The notes under the pieces are model-generated. The model had not been told where the DNA came from. It saw nothing but the letters and a program-made list of their open reading frames with translations, and did no database searches. DNA of 64,000 nt from Anisakis pegreffii (lineage: Eukaryota > Nematoda > Chromadorea > Rhabditida > Anisakidae), in NCBI GenBank assembly GCA_035041965.1, contig JAPYMA010002343.1, positions 27,882 to 91,881 on the forward strand. The letters are read 5' to 3'. How positions within the stretch are numbered: position 1 is the stretch's first letter; each line of letters begins with the position of its first letter. Both the position numbers and the translations under genes were made by a program. This document shows positions 27,501 through 37,851 of the stretch, piece by piece.

Positions 27501-28648
27501 TTGCATCCTCCGTCGGAAGCATAACATAAGCATGTATCAAATAGTGAGCTAGCATAATACAGGCATGCAAATCGCAATTTCTATTTGCAAATCAACAATA
27601 CAAAAAAGTGAAAAATCTACTGAAAAAATCGTGAGTTGGGAAAGCGACTCAAACGTTTAAACAGGACAAAATGAGCAACAAGATTGAAGACGGTGTGAAT
27701 ACGGTGCTGGTGCAAAGCGCAATCATTTATCATCAACGCGGCGGCGTAACTTAATTAAACACAGACATCAATTAAAAAGAGACATTCAACAATAGGGTAC
27801 TGGGACATTTTGCCTAAAGACATTTTGCCTAAGGACAGTTTCTACCAGTGAAGAGACTCGAGTTGTTTGTGACTGGAATTTGATATTTACAATATAATTC
27901 AAGAAAAGAAAATATCATCAAACTGCGAGGAAATAGATAACGTTTGCAGAAGTTTTTGTGAAGTCAATTGATGATGGAATTCGGAAAAGTACAATAGGTG
28001 AGAAAGGAGTACTGAATGGAAAAATGAGCAAACTCGTTAACGATAGAATAGCAAATGAGAATGAACGCACTTTCCTTGACGAATGACTAGACGTTCAATG
28101 GGCATAACACCATCAAAGCCACGAAAACTTGATGTTTTCATAGGAGGACTGGTATGTATTAGAATAATAATTCTTGTATTTATGTCCTCACTTTGCGCTT
28201 TAGTTTTCTTGAACTGTAGCGTAGTAAACTGATGTGTTCATCCAGACGGGTTTGTTAGAACCTCTATATTGCTCAATTAGAGTCATGCTTAAGAATTTGA
28301 GAAGGTTTCGATCTTTAATGCACTAGATCTAATGGAAGCTCACGAGGATTACAATTTAGTACATCCAGATACGAAGGCAACATAAGACTGAACTGTGAAA
28401 AATTAGATAACTCCACCAATTTCGTTGAATGCACTTACAACATGATCACAACGCTCATGATGGGATCAGTCTCTAAAATAGATAACTTGCGAAGAGTATC
28501 CTGGTGGAACTTTTGCATAGCTAACGATAAGGGTGTCCTTGATCAGTCGAGTGTGTGTGCGATGCCCGATGCAAGTATCTTGCAGCCACATCCTTCTCAT
28601 TTCACGACAAGTGGTAACACAGTCATCTTCCAGCTCGGGATAAATTCC
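24575..28648. other. Interval with no supported gene
   Basis: Minus-strand frames at 25510-26151 have no motif I trust. A TATATAAATA box-like string at about 25379 (+) has no open frame behind it. Two small direct repeats are visible: GACATTTTGCCTAA twice at about 27800-27830, and GAGTATATATTGAAGGAATA at about 27338 and 27387. An isolated 23-codon plus-strand frame, 28083-28151, ends exactly at a GTATGT donor-like site (see findings). Confidence 0.4.
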
Positions 28649-28940
28649 GGGATCGTTCCTTAATCCCGGAATACTCTCTGGAAATAAGAAAGTTCAACAG
28701 ATTCTTTTTGATTCAAGACATCCATAATGACTTGAGAAGCACTTCAATTAACAGACCATGCAGACAGCGGCATCCTAAAATCTAGAAACAAAGCATCAAC
28801 ATTACAACAGAAGTAAAACTTATAGTTAGATATAACATCAGTAATTCAATATTGTAGCATTGCCTTGGCCTTTTCAACGAACAAATTCAGTGAATTATTT
28901 TATAGTTGCTTTCATTATTCCGGGATTAAGGAATGATCCC
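28649..28940. mobile_element. Short MITE-like element with 22-bp inverted ends
   Basis: GGGATCGTTCCTTAATCCCG at 28649 and its near-perfect complement TCCGGGATTAAGGAATGATC at 28919 (one mismatch over 22 bp) bound about 292 bp of non-coding AT-rich sequence. The GGGATT/AATCCC theme resembles the hAT-like ends at 12022-12821, but the termini are not the same. No clear target duplication. Confidence 0.5.
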
Positions 28941-29795
28941 ATTAAGGAATGATTCATGAATGATCAAATCGGAAATATACCGTTGATCGTGGTCTCAACA
29001 GATGGTTAAATTTGCACACCACTGAAAAGGTTGTTTTTGAAAAAAGAAAACTTGTTTGTGTGGTGTCGCATTTCTCGGAAAAAGTAGACATAAATTGGAA
29101 ATGGACTAAATGTATGATAGTGGAGACGCGCTGTGTTGAATGTTAAAACCAACTGTTTCATTTGATTCCAGCTGCACTTTTAAATCAACGATCCTTACCA
29201 GTGAAAATTCTCAAATTCTCATTTCCTTGAAAGGGACAGCAACAGAATTCACCATGTGAAGCGAGACGGCTGAGCTGTAGGAACGGTACGAACATACTCT
29301 TTTGCAAGAAATTCATGATATGGGCTCAAAATTTCGATCAATATAAGATGATTTGCAAGAATCATGGGCATCATCCGAATTGTGCAGCCGACAAACCCGA
29401 AATCTGCGTGCTAGAAGACTCGTTTGCACAATGTCTTCATACAAATCCTAATAGTCCAGTTGAGTTGCGATAAGAAATTCTGTTCGTTTTTTTGGAAAAG
29501 TTACGCAGAATACAGTTTTTGGTCATATAATTGAATTACAGAAATCATTCATGACAGTTTTTTATCACTGATTATCTTCTGAAGTATTAAACTGGTTTCT
29601 GATTGAATAATATGAGCCTGATAGCGCAATGATGAATGACCTAGCGGTAATCTTGAATGCAGCCGCATTTTAAATTGATTCGAACGATGAGCACTTTTTT
29701 AGATATTTCGATATTATGTATAAATACAGCGCTTAGATGATCAGCTTCAATGGTTGACTTCGATCTAATTTTCCATACTTTGTAAGGCAACTTCT

Positions 29796-29996
29796 ATGTT
29801 TCGTATGGCAAGACCTAGGGAAATTCAGAATCGAATTGCGGGAAACAATGTCCCACTTTTTAAGGTATTACGCCAATTTTCTCATCTAAAGAGACGTTTG
29901 AACTACTGCAAATCAAATGCTTTCGAGTGGCGACCAGTTGCTTGCCAGTACAATATTCGGTTATGCCTAACGTTCGGTTATGTAGATCCAATATGA
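29796..29996 (+). pseudogene. Conserved unknown coding-like fragment, copy 1
   Basis: The frame reads EIQNRIAGNNVPLFKVLRQF, then HLKRRLNYCKSNAFEWRP. A reverse-oriented relative at 47932-48108 keeps EIQ.R.A.NNVPLF.V.RQF.HLK.RL.YC.SNA.E.RP, with most nucleotide changes leaving the frame open in both. I do not recognise the protein. No start codon context or splice sites were established, so this may be a duplicated exon of a gene whose remainder is elsewhere, or a decayed copy. Confidence 0.4.
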
Positions 29997-30202
29997 GACA
30001 TTTCAGATGCTGATCATAGCTCATTTTAATGTACAAGATGATGACATCGACGGTGTATCATTGCACATCAAGCGCGAATGTGCATGAGTAAGTGTATGCT
30101 TGATTTGTTTCAGGCAATTATATCATGTAGGATGATTTCAGGAAATTTTATTCAGCAGCTCTCTTATGCAACTCCAGGTACGTTCAAAATGTTACAAAGA
30201 GA

Positions 30203-30610
30203 TCATCCGTGGATTACCCAGCCGGTAATTTTTAATGGTTGAAGTCGTTCGTCATTGTGTTTTTCATCAGTGCCGTCAGCTATAATCTTAACCACCGTTC
30301 CCGAGCCACTCGCTGATGCCGCTCCACCAAAGCTTCCGGCCTGAGAAGTGCTGAACCCACTTCCTGACCAAACACCATTTGATGGATTCGCCTCGGCATC
30401 TGCAAGAACCATTCACAGTTTATATTTCTGAAACACACCACGAGAAGGACGAATACGTCACATTTTACATCGGGCTTCCTTACATTATCAGGTTACATTG
30501 TCACTGCGCTGGTAAATGTATTCAGCAGCGAACTTCGAATCGGTAATTCTTGAAAACTCACCCGCGATGACACACACCAGCAGCACGACGAAGACGGTCG
30601 ATGAGTTCAT
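30203..30610 (-). CDS. Secreted Gly/Ser-rich peptide, type A (A1)
   Basis: Two exons on the minus strand: 30610-30562 (49 nt, signal peptide MNSSTVFVVLLVCVIA) and 30399-30203, joined by a 162-nt intron (GGTGAGT to CTTGCAG) that completes an Asp codon. Product 81 aa. After AEANPSNGVWSGSGFSTSQ comes the family core GSFGGAASASGSG, then KIIADGTDEKHNDERLQP and a tail ending ITGWVIHG. No cysteine in the mature part. TATATA lies at about 30668-30674 (minus), and the AATAAA signal is 30152-30147. It is divergently paired with B1 across a 391-bp gap. Secretion follows from the leader; role unknown. Confidence 0.75.
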
Positions 30611-31001
30611 CTGTGAGGTGATGTCAAAGGCAGTCAGTGAACTGGCCAGTCAATGTCAACGTCGAACATATATACGCAACTCACTGACCTTTTTCGCCGT
30701 TGGAGACCAAATCGGAAAAATGATTTCGAGTTATTTAGGCGATCATTTTATTAGGCCATCTAGCGTTTTCAAATTGAATTGTACCGTTTTTCCAGACCTC
30801 AAACAATTTGTGTGGGCTATATGCTTGATACCTCCGTAAAATCATCAGTCATTACTGAGAATCAAGGTGACATCATGACAAACACGTGGGTCAAAAATTA
30901 TTGTTTTTATTTGTCTGAGGAGATGAAAAATACTAAAGGATGAGCGTATTTATACCTCCCGATGAGAACGTTTCATCATCAAGTCGCTCAGAGCAAACAG
31001 A
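30611..31001. promoter_or_regulatory. Divergent promoter between A1 and B1
   Basis: A 391-bp head-to-head gap. On the minus strand GTATATATG at about 30667-30675 precedes A1 by about 58 bp. On the plus strand TATTTATA at 30947-30954, preceded by GATGAGCG, precedes B1 by 48 bp. The inverted copy at 37852-38242 keeps the layout, but there the A-side box reads GTATTTATG and the B-side box reads TATAAATA. Confidence 0.6.
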
Positions 31002-31287
31002 ATGGTCTCGCAACTCAAGTCGATCACGTTCTTCGTTCTTCTCATTATGACTGCTATCGCTTGTTAGTTTTCCTTACGTTGTTAAATTTGAAAATTAAAG
31101 CGGTCCGCACACTGAAACTCAATTTTGTTGGATACATTTTGCAGATGTGCAATCGGCCCCATCAAACGGCGGTTCGGGAAGCTTTGGAGGATCATCCGCT
31201 AGTGGATGGGCCAGCGTCGGTGGTAGGAATGATGAAAATAATGATGGAATGCGCCTGCAGGGCTGGATTACTCCCGTAGACCCATGA
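31002..31287 (+). CDS. Secreted Gly/Ser/Trp-rich peptide, type B (B1)
   Basis: Exon 31002-31062 (61 nt; leader MVSQLKSITFFVLLIMTAIA) and exon 31145-31287 join across an 82-nt intron (GTTAGT to TTTGCAG) to give 67 aa. Mature sequence: QSAPSNGG, core GSGSFGGSSASGWASVGG, then RNDENNDGMRLQ and the tail GWITPVDP. A longer open frame on the same strand in another phase (30962-31279) is a shadow and ignores the splice sites. AATAAAGTTCACTGCAAATG at 31342 is the polyadenylation region, shared with other members. The signal peptide indicates secretion. Family function not known to me. Confidence 0.78.
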
Positions 31288-31675
31288 TTCATCCACATCT
31301 GCTTGAGAATAGCAACATAATCTATAACATGATATAACGACAATAAAGTTCACTGCAAATGCTCTTCCGTCCTTCTTCTGCGTTCAGTACGAGCTATAGC
31401 TGTACGATTTATTAAATGAAACATTCTTCGAGTAATTATGACCGCAGTGATCCGAAAACAACGTATTAGGCACGTGGCAGTTTCGTTAGTTTAATTTGGT
31501 GAATCCGGTGCAACCGCACGATTAAAGAATGATCTTGGGGCTTGGTTCCCATCCTGGGATTGATAAATGGTCAACATTTTGCGTGAAATAATAGAAACTA
31601 AATTTCGATCATTTTGAAGCCTGATAGAGCCATTGTATCGTTCTTTTCGCTCTGGAACAGGATATTACCTGGATT

Positions 31676-31790
31676 TACCTGGATTGGCCAGGCTATCAAA
31701 CGTTTGTAACGTTGCTGGCCACAACGCTCGCGTTTCCGTTCGCACTGTTTTAGCCTTGATTGTAGCCACCCCGCTGGCTAGGCGAGCAGG
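31676..31790 (+). repeat. Interspersed repeat, copy 2
   Basis: Second copy of the 115-bp repeat seen inside P450 intron 4 (20806-20921), same orientation, sharing GGCCAGGCTATCA, CGTTTGTAAC, CGCTCGCGTTTCC and CTGGCTAGGCGAGCAGG. I see no gene in the surrounding 31.56-32.13 kb. Confidence 0.7.
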
Positions 31791-32129
31791 TCAAGTGAGT
31801 ACAACCGAGTATTTAATTAGTTGCCGTGAATACTTTGCACGATTAAACGTAGCCAAATATCAATCCAATAAATATTCATAAGTCTACAAAATAAGCATCC
31901 CGCCGATCGCTAACCGCGATCAACAAAACAACCGCTCGATGTGCAAGTAACAATGTAAGTGGAACAGGATATGTGCAGTAGAAAAGCGAATAGTGCATTC
32001 AGCATAATCCCTGTCTACTGCAGAAGAAAAGCATCCAGTAACCAACGTTGCTTAATGTTCACCGCCGCAGTTGAATTGATATTCCATAAGGGCATCATAG
32101 ATGATCAGTAATGATCATGCGATATTACG

Positions 32130-33420
32130 TCTCCTTCAAGAATTTCAAACCAAATCATTCATTTGGCACTTCTCGTCAACGTAAAATTTATGAAATGATT
32201 ATCTGATGATTATCTGCGAAATGATTAGCGAAATGACTCCTGCGAAATGATTATCTGATCGCAAGCGATGAAAATTCGAAACAAGATGCCTGAAAATACG
32301 CCGAATTATCGTGTTGAATTTAAGACGGATATCTGAAGAGAATAAAATCCTAAAATGCGTTCAATGTACTAAAATGTATGTTCGAGCAGAATTCGCTAGG
32401 AACATCCATGGAAGTGGAAAAAATTGGACTGTGTGGCATACATATTTCGTATTTTATGAAAAGTGTTTTTGATAGCTCATCAAGGAATGGTTGATGAGCG
32501 ATCCTCGCAAAGAAAATATCTGAAGCAAAGAATTCGATGATGCAGATCACAGGACGGTTAAGAGACCAATAAACCAGACTTTATCAATTTAATACATGAA
32601 CAATTTTGTTGAATACTGTTATGGTGAACTCGACTGTTATCTGTTGCTCTCCTGCAGCCTCATTATTATTGGCTTGTTGCAAAAGCTCGTGCGCTTTTAT
32701 TCAAATTGAGTTATCCAGGCGAAAGTCCATTTTACCGGAGTAGTGTTATGCACCAATCGATAGCGTGTTTTCTGCTCTTCGCAATCGTGCTAGACGATCT
32801 ACTGCAGTTTTGTTCCCTTTAGATCCTCAGCGCGACGGATTGAAGTGAAAATTTTCTCTGAAAATGAAAATTTTTTCATCCATTTGACTCTTCACTTCGT
32901 CACGCTGAAAATCGAAACGAAGAAAACTTTAGTAGATCGTGCAACATAATTGCAAATAACAGAAAACTCGCTGTCGATTGCTGGATGACACTTCTCCAAA
33001 AAAGTGCACTTTCGTCGAAATAATTCAATTTAAATAAAAGCGCACGAACTTATGCAACAACCCAATATAAAACTATGAATAATCAGTCACTGTGAGGATT
33101 GTTCTTCGGCTTTAAAGATTCCGGCTGCCATAAAGCATTGATTCATAAAGTCGATGATAAATGACTCAACATAACCAAGTCAGCAGTGCGTTCGGTTTTG
33201 AGGCGGCGTCGAATTTACAAGTTGCTCATAACAGTTATCAGAACGATACATACAATTAATTTCTTCACAAAAGGCCTCAGTTTTGGACATTAATATGCAC
33301 TCTTAATATCTCGTCTTCACCAATCATTTTCTCTGCAATGAGTGATTTAAAAGCATATTCTTGAAGATGGCGTCACATGGAAAAGATGAACATCATCGTA
33401 ATATTCATGATTGCACATTG
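32130..33420 (+). repeat. Copy of the block that follows type-E genes, here without a gene
   Basis: From TTTCAAACCAAATCATTCAT onward this matches the 3' flanks of E2 (about 42.71-43.45 kb) and E4 (about 52.04-52.77 kb), including GGTGAACTCGACTGTTATCT. It is more diverged than those two are from each other, and its equivalent of their minus-strand frame carries a stop. It suggests a former type-E gene upstream has been lost. A 397-bp fold-back element is inserted in it. Confidence 0.6.
32669..33065. mobile_element. Mariner/Tc1-like fold-back MITE, 397 bp
   Basis: Left end TTGGCTTGTTGCAAAAGCTC and right end (complement) TTGGGTTGTTGCATAAGTTC are flanked by TA on both sides (32667-32668, 33066-33067), the expected target duplication for this superfamily. 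Inverted similarity continues inward (GTGCGCTTTTATT.AAATTGA, then GCGAAAGT...CAATCGA.AGCG) for about 190 bp, so nearly the whole element is one imperfect palindrome. The related flank after E2 (about 43.09 kb) shows the empty TATA site. No transposase frame. Confidence 0.82.
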
Positions 33421-34395
33421 GGCAATTTGATTAGTGATTAGGGGGTGAATTTGCTCAAATGAATTGGAATCAATAAAAGTCAATCAGCACAGGCACACCA
33501 GCAGTAGTGGTATCATGCGGTGACGTAATTATTTGTTTTTTATGCTCTCAATATTCATTTGGATAATCGCTCCTTTAACAGCATCATGGATATCACTGAT
33601 TAACACTTTCTGCATCCAATTTCGACCGGTCAGCCTAGAAATTAGATATCCATGTTGTCCTCGGCCCTCACCTGCTGTCCTGATAAGACTTGGCAATATT
33701 TATGCGTACAACCAATAACAGTGCTGAGGAAACCGGATCATGTCAACATTCCGCAGAATTTAGACCAAAAAGAAGGAAGGTCACACAGCACTGCGTTAGA
33801 AACAAGAACACCGCTGTGTCATACGGATTGCAAACTTCGTGGAGACGTAATATCGCTTGAACAAGATTGCACATCGATGATGCCATCCCGCAGTATCAGT
33901 CAAATCGCGGCAGTGAATTTGAAGTAACGTTGGTTTCTGGGTGCTTTCCTCCTGCAGTAGATAGGGAGAAATCCGAATGCACTATTCGCATTCGTATTGC
34001 ACACATCCTGTTCCAGAGCGAAAAGAACCATACATTGGCTATATCAAGCTTCAGAATGACTGAGATCTAGTTTCCATAATTTTGCACAAAATGTCAGCTA
34101 CTTTCCAACCGTAGGGTTGGAAAGTAGCTGACATTTTGTGCAAATCAAGTCTGAAGATCGTTTTTTTAAGCGTGGGATTGCCCGGATTCACCAAATTATA
34201 AATTTGAAAATGCCACGTGCCCAATAAGTTCTTTTCGGATCAATGGAGTCATAATTGTTGGAAGAATTAACAAATCGTACAGATGTAGCATGTACTGTAC
34301 GCATGAGTAGGACAGGAGACTATTTGCAATGAACTTTATTGCCGTTACATCATTTTATGGATTATTTTTGCTATTCGTAAACTGATGTGGTTGAA
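33420..34395. repeat. Gene-flank module, copy 1 (downstream of C)
   Basis: About 1 kb starting near AATTTGATTAGTGATTAG and ending at the stop codon of gene C recurs downstream of B2 (36596-37565) and of G (56168-57195). Each copy runs through a GACCGGTCAGCCT stretch, a TTTCCTCCTGCAGT stretch, a GCCACGTGCC stretch and AATGAACTTTATT (the AATAAA signal of the minus-strand gene). No coding frame is shared by all three. Confidence 0.75.
34081..34144. repeat. Perfect 30-bp hairpin with 4-nt loop
   Basis: Positions 34081-34110 and 34115-34144 are exact reverse complements around the loop GTAG. The homologous sites near 37.27 and 56.88 kb have the left arm but lack the right arm, so the right arm is a local inverted duplication. 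Confidence 0.95.
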
Positions 34396-34729
34396 TCATG
34401 GGTCATTGAGGTCAATCCAGCCGTTCACGAGCATTCTGTCATCATTTCTACGAAATCTGTCATCTAAGGGAGTAATCCAGCCCTGCAGGCGCATTCCATC
34501 ATTATTTCCACCATTCCCACCGCCGACGCTGGCCCATCCACTCGCGGATGATCCTCCAAAGCTTCCCGACTGGGCCGATTGAACATCTGCAAAACGTATC
34601 CAACAAAAATGAGTTTCAGTGCACGGACCGCTTTAATTTTCAAATTTCACAACATAAGGAAAACTAACAAGCGATAGCAGTCATAATGAGAAGAACGAAG
34701 AACGTGATCGACTTGAGTTGCGAGACCAT
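34396..34729 (-). CDS. Secreted Gly/Ser/Trp-rich peptide, type C, with duplicated GWI tail
   Basis: Exons 34729-34669 (61 nt, the type-B leader MVSQLKSITFFVLLIMTAIA) and 34586-34396 splice across an 82-nt intron with the family's phase; 83 aa. After QSAQ comes SGSFGGSSASGWASVGG and GNGGNNDGMRLQ. The first tail GWITPLDD is followed by RFRRNDDRMLV and a second tail NGWIDLNDP, so the tail motif occurs twice. The second tail resembles that of G, so C looks like a B-type body extended by, or fused to, a G-type end. TATATATA lies at 34777-34784 (minus orientation); AATAAA at 34340-34335. It lies in the spacer of the inverted repeat. Confidence 0.75.
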
Positions 34730-34749
34730 TCTGTATGCTCCGAGCGACT

Positions 34750-36500
34750 TGATGATGAACCCTTCCGATCAGCAGGTATATATACGCTCATCCTTCAGTA
34801 TTTTTCATCGCACCAGTCGTTAAATAAGAAAAACCTGCAGTCGTTCAGATTTGCAGCAAGAAGTAAGATCTAGAAGGGTTTGATTTGAGAGACAATTTTT
34901 TCAATTGTAATGGCATAGTGATTGAGTGACTGCTTCAAACAATTTTGTTTCTTGAAAATTTTTCCTCTTTCCAGGCAGATAAAAAATGCCAAAGTTTTCA
35001 GATATACTAGTTCGCGTAATTACAGTTTCGGAGTTATTTCAATACTATTAGTTCACATAATCACCAAATAATTGCTCTTAGCGATCGGCAATCATGCGTT
35101 TATCATTGCATCCAATTGATCGATGGCAAACTTGAGCAAGGAGAAGTTTTTCGTGTACGTTTGCTTTGATACACCTCAGGACACGGATGTCTTTGGTATG
35201 CATAGGTAAACAATCCTGGAGGGCATTCTGCCATTAGTTTACTGACATCAGCTGACGAGGTATATGAACTGAAACCGTTCTATCTACTTCTCGTTGCTAT
35301 CTCAATTTGAAGGTTTTCAATACGCTTCACTTTCCTGCCTCGTAGCACACATTTGGATGCGTTCACCAAAATGAATAAATTCAACTCACTGCCTTGTTTG
35401 AGTCAGTATTGAACTGTGAGGAATCATCAATTCAATCTGGGTGATATTCCCATTCGAGACATTTGAGATTCGGGAAAATTCGGGAACGATATATCCAAGA
35501 TATTCGGAAATTATTCGGGAATAACGGAAAACAATACTATTGCCGTGAAGGTTGTCTCAGTTCATCACTTCCGCGCATTTTGTAGCGACTTTCCTCCCAT
35601 ACCACGAGATGATCCTGTGCAAAGAATTCCAGTAGATTGAATGTGACCGTTAACTCAACTCTTCCAATACATTATTGATCAGTGCAAGTGGTTCTTTGCA
35701 GGTGCGAATTGTTATCCGTCGACTTGTGGCTGAGGAGGACCACCAGGCGCTGGTTGGAGTACTTGTCCTGCAGGAATTTTCAGAGGATCTTCCGAGATCG
35801 CTTGATGAGCGCATTTGAATGATGGTTCTGGGATTGTGAGACTCTTCCGATGGTTTAATAAATAGATGATCGTTATACTCGATAGCCTTGCAGTATCACT
35901 GTGTACCAGGGAAAGTATATAGTGATCACCGTGTATAGCACAATTTTCCGCTGCTGATTTTGTGTTCAACTGCTTTTCAGCATCAAACTGCCAAGAACAA
36001 TAAAATGATGCATCGCATGCTTTATTACTAAAATAACAACGATATTCATCTCAATGAACATTGAGATGTTATATTTGTTATGCAAATCATATCGTAATGT
36101 TGTATTCCGAACGATGGGCATCATGAAAATGGATTCAGCCCGTTCGCTGTTTTAAACCATTGTGATATATGACAATACCAGACTGTTGTTCCGTTACTGG
36201 CTCATATTGGATTGATCGATCTTGAGAGATCAATTTGATGATGTATGATGGATGAACATTCATGTTTGAAGCATTTGCCAGGGGGAAGATTTAGGTGATA
36301 ACCAAACCGATGGGTCTATTAGAGAGAAGAGGCGTCGGCTGAAGATCGTCTCCGACTGTATTAGCACGTTGAACTGCTTAAGATGGGTACTAGTTTCATT
36401 CAATGCGAGTCGCGTTCGCAAACGATGGTCGAAATGTGTTCAAAATCAGTCTGAGCTCAATCCTGCCTCATTTCTCATTGAAATTAATTCCCAAATGCAT
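34750..36500 (+). repeat. Segmental duplication, copy 1 (pairs with 54400-56050)
   Basis: Following the promoter of C, this stretch and 54400-56050 (following H) share almost every landmark: AACTTGAGCAAGGAGAAG-like, CCCTGGAGGGCATT, the pseudogene exon GGAGGACCACCAGGCGCTGG, CAATAAAATGATGCATCGCA and GATTCAGCCCGTTC. Orientation is the same, so the block from C to the B2 flank corresponds to the block from H to the G flank. Confidence 0.8.
35265..35805 (+). pseudogene. Broken family member D1
   Basis: Exon 2 (35702-35805, after TTTGCAG) starts in the family phase and reads NCYPSTCG, stop, GGPPGAGWSTCPAGIFRGSS. This aligns residue for residue with G (NGGWGGSSAAGWSSSPSGSF), with a TGA where G has the first Trp. 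The likely leader relic at about 35265-35306 reads LKPFYLLLVAISI, but the ATG is out of frame and the splice donor GT has become GA. AATAAA follows at about 35853. The minus-strand frame 35712-35969 is a shadow. Confidence 0.7.
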
Positions 36501-36595
36501 TTGAAAACGTGCGAGTTTTCATCATGAACCGAGTATCATATCTTTCTGTGTCCGTGATAGATTCAAGGCTGATTGATGCTTTAACGAAATCGGGT

Positions 36596-37565
36596 AATTT
36601 GATTAGTGATCAGAGGATAAATCTGCTCTTGTTAACTGGAATCAATAAGAAACCAATCAGCATAGACATGCCAGCAGTAGTGTTATCGTGCCGTGACCTA
36701 ATTATTTGTTTGTTGTGCTCTCAATATTACTTTGGATAATCACTTCTTTAACAACATCATGGATATCAGTGACTAGCACTTTCCGCATCCAGTTTCGACC
36801 GGTCAGCCTTCAAATTGGATATCCTATGTCGTCCTCGGTCTTCACCTATTATCTTGATAAGATTCGGCAACGTTGGTGTGGATAGCCAAGATCAGTGCTG
36901 AGGAAACGTGCCAGCATTTCGCAAAATCAAGATCGGAAAGAATGAATATCACACAGCATTGCACTCGAAACGCGAATGCTGCTGTGCTATTAATTGTTAG
37001 CTTATATTAATGCAAATTTCGTGGAGATGTAATATCGCTTGAACAAGATTGCACATGGATGATGCCATTCCGTAATATCAATTCAATCGCGGCTGTAAAT
37101 GTGAAGCAACGTTGGTTTCTGGGTGTTTCCTCCTGCAGTGAATAGAGAGAAACTTGAATGCGCTATTCGCTGTCGTATTGCACATATCCAGGTCCAGAGC
37201 GAAAAAGACCATGCACGAATGCTGCTATATCAGGCATCAGAATGATCGAGATCTAGTTTCTGTCATTTTGCACAAAATGTCAACTACTTTCTAACCGTAG
37301 GGTCTGAATCAAGTCTGAAGATCGTTCTTTAAGCTTGTGATTGCCCGGATTCATCAAACTTTAAATTTGAAAATGCCACGTGCCCAATACGTTCTTTTCC
37401 GATCACTCCAGTCACAATTGTTTGAAGAACATCTCATTTAACAATCTGTACAGTTGCAGCATGTACTAAAGGCATGAGGAGGATAGGAGACTATTTGCAA
37501 TGAACTTTATTATCGTTATATCATATTATAGATTATTTTGCTATTCTCAAGCAGATGTGGATGAA
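36596..37565. repeat. Gene-flank module, copy 2 (downstream of B2)
   Basis: Second copy of the module described at 33420-34395, ending at the stop codon of B2. It keeps TTTGCACAAAATGTCAACTA, but the following bases are GTAGGGTCTGAATC, so it represents the state before the hairpin arose in copy 1. Confidence 0.75.
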
Positions 37566-37851
37566 TCATGGGTCTACGGGAGTAATCCAGCCCTGCAGGC
37601 GCATTCCATCATTATTTTCATCATTCCTACCACCGACGTTGGCCCATCCACTAGCGGATGATCCTCCAAGGCTTCCCGAACCGCCGTTTGATGGGGCCGA
37701 TTGCACATCTGCAAAATGTATCCAACAAAATTGAGTTTCAGTGCGCGGACCGCTTTAATTTTCAAATTTAACAACGTAAGGAAAACTAACAAGCGATAGC
37801 AGTCATAATGAGAAGAACGAAGAACGTGATCGACTTGAGTTGCGAGACCAT
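37566..37851 (-). CDS. Secreted Gly/Ser/Trp-rich peptide, type B (B2)
   Basis: Inverted-repeat twin of B1: exons 37851-37791 (61 nt) and 37708-37566, 82-nt intron, 67 aa. The leader matches B1. The mature part differs only slightly (GSGSLGGSSASGWANVGG), so the core Phe is Leu here. The tail GWITPVDP is unchanged. TATAAATA lies at 37899-37906, divergent from A2. The downstream AATAAA is within the shared flank module. Confidence 0.76.

Larger units (their letters stand above)
28980..31560 (+). repeat. Left arm of a long inverted repeat (contains A1 and B1)
   Basis: Sequence from the GGAGACGCG / CATTTGATTCCAG stretch through gene A1, the divergent promoter, gene B1 and its downstream CACGTGGCA block reappears reverse-complemented at about 37300-39830. 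The order A1(-) B1(+) on the left becomes B2(-) A2(+) on the right, as expected of an inverted copy. Boundaries are judged by eye. A 29.70-30.11 kb segment is missing from the right arm, where a truncated hAT-like fragment sits instead. Confidence 0.8.

Noticed and set aside
30962..31279. 105-codon ORF and its twin at 37574-37891 as the real product
   Set aside because: It ignores consensus splice sites and is in a different frame from the leader-core-tail protein that is conserved across copies.
35712..35969. Minus-strand Pro-rich ORF as a gene
   Set aside because: Antisense to pseudogene exon D1; the plus strand has the acceptor, phase and family alignment.
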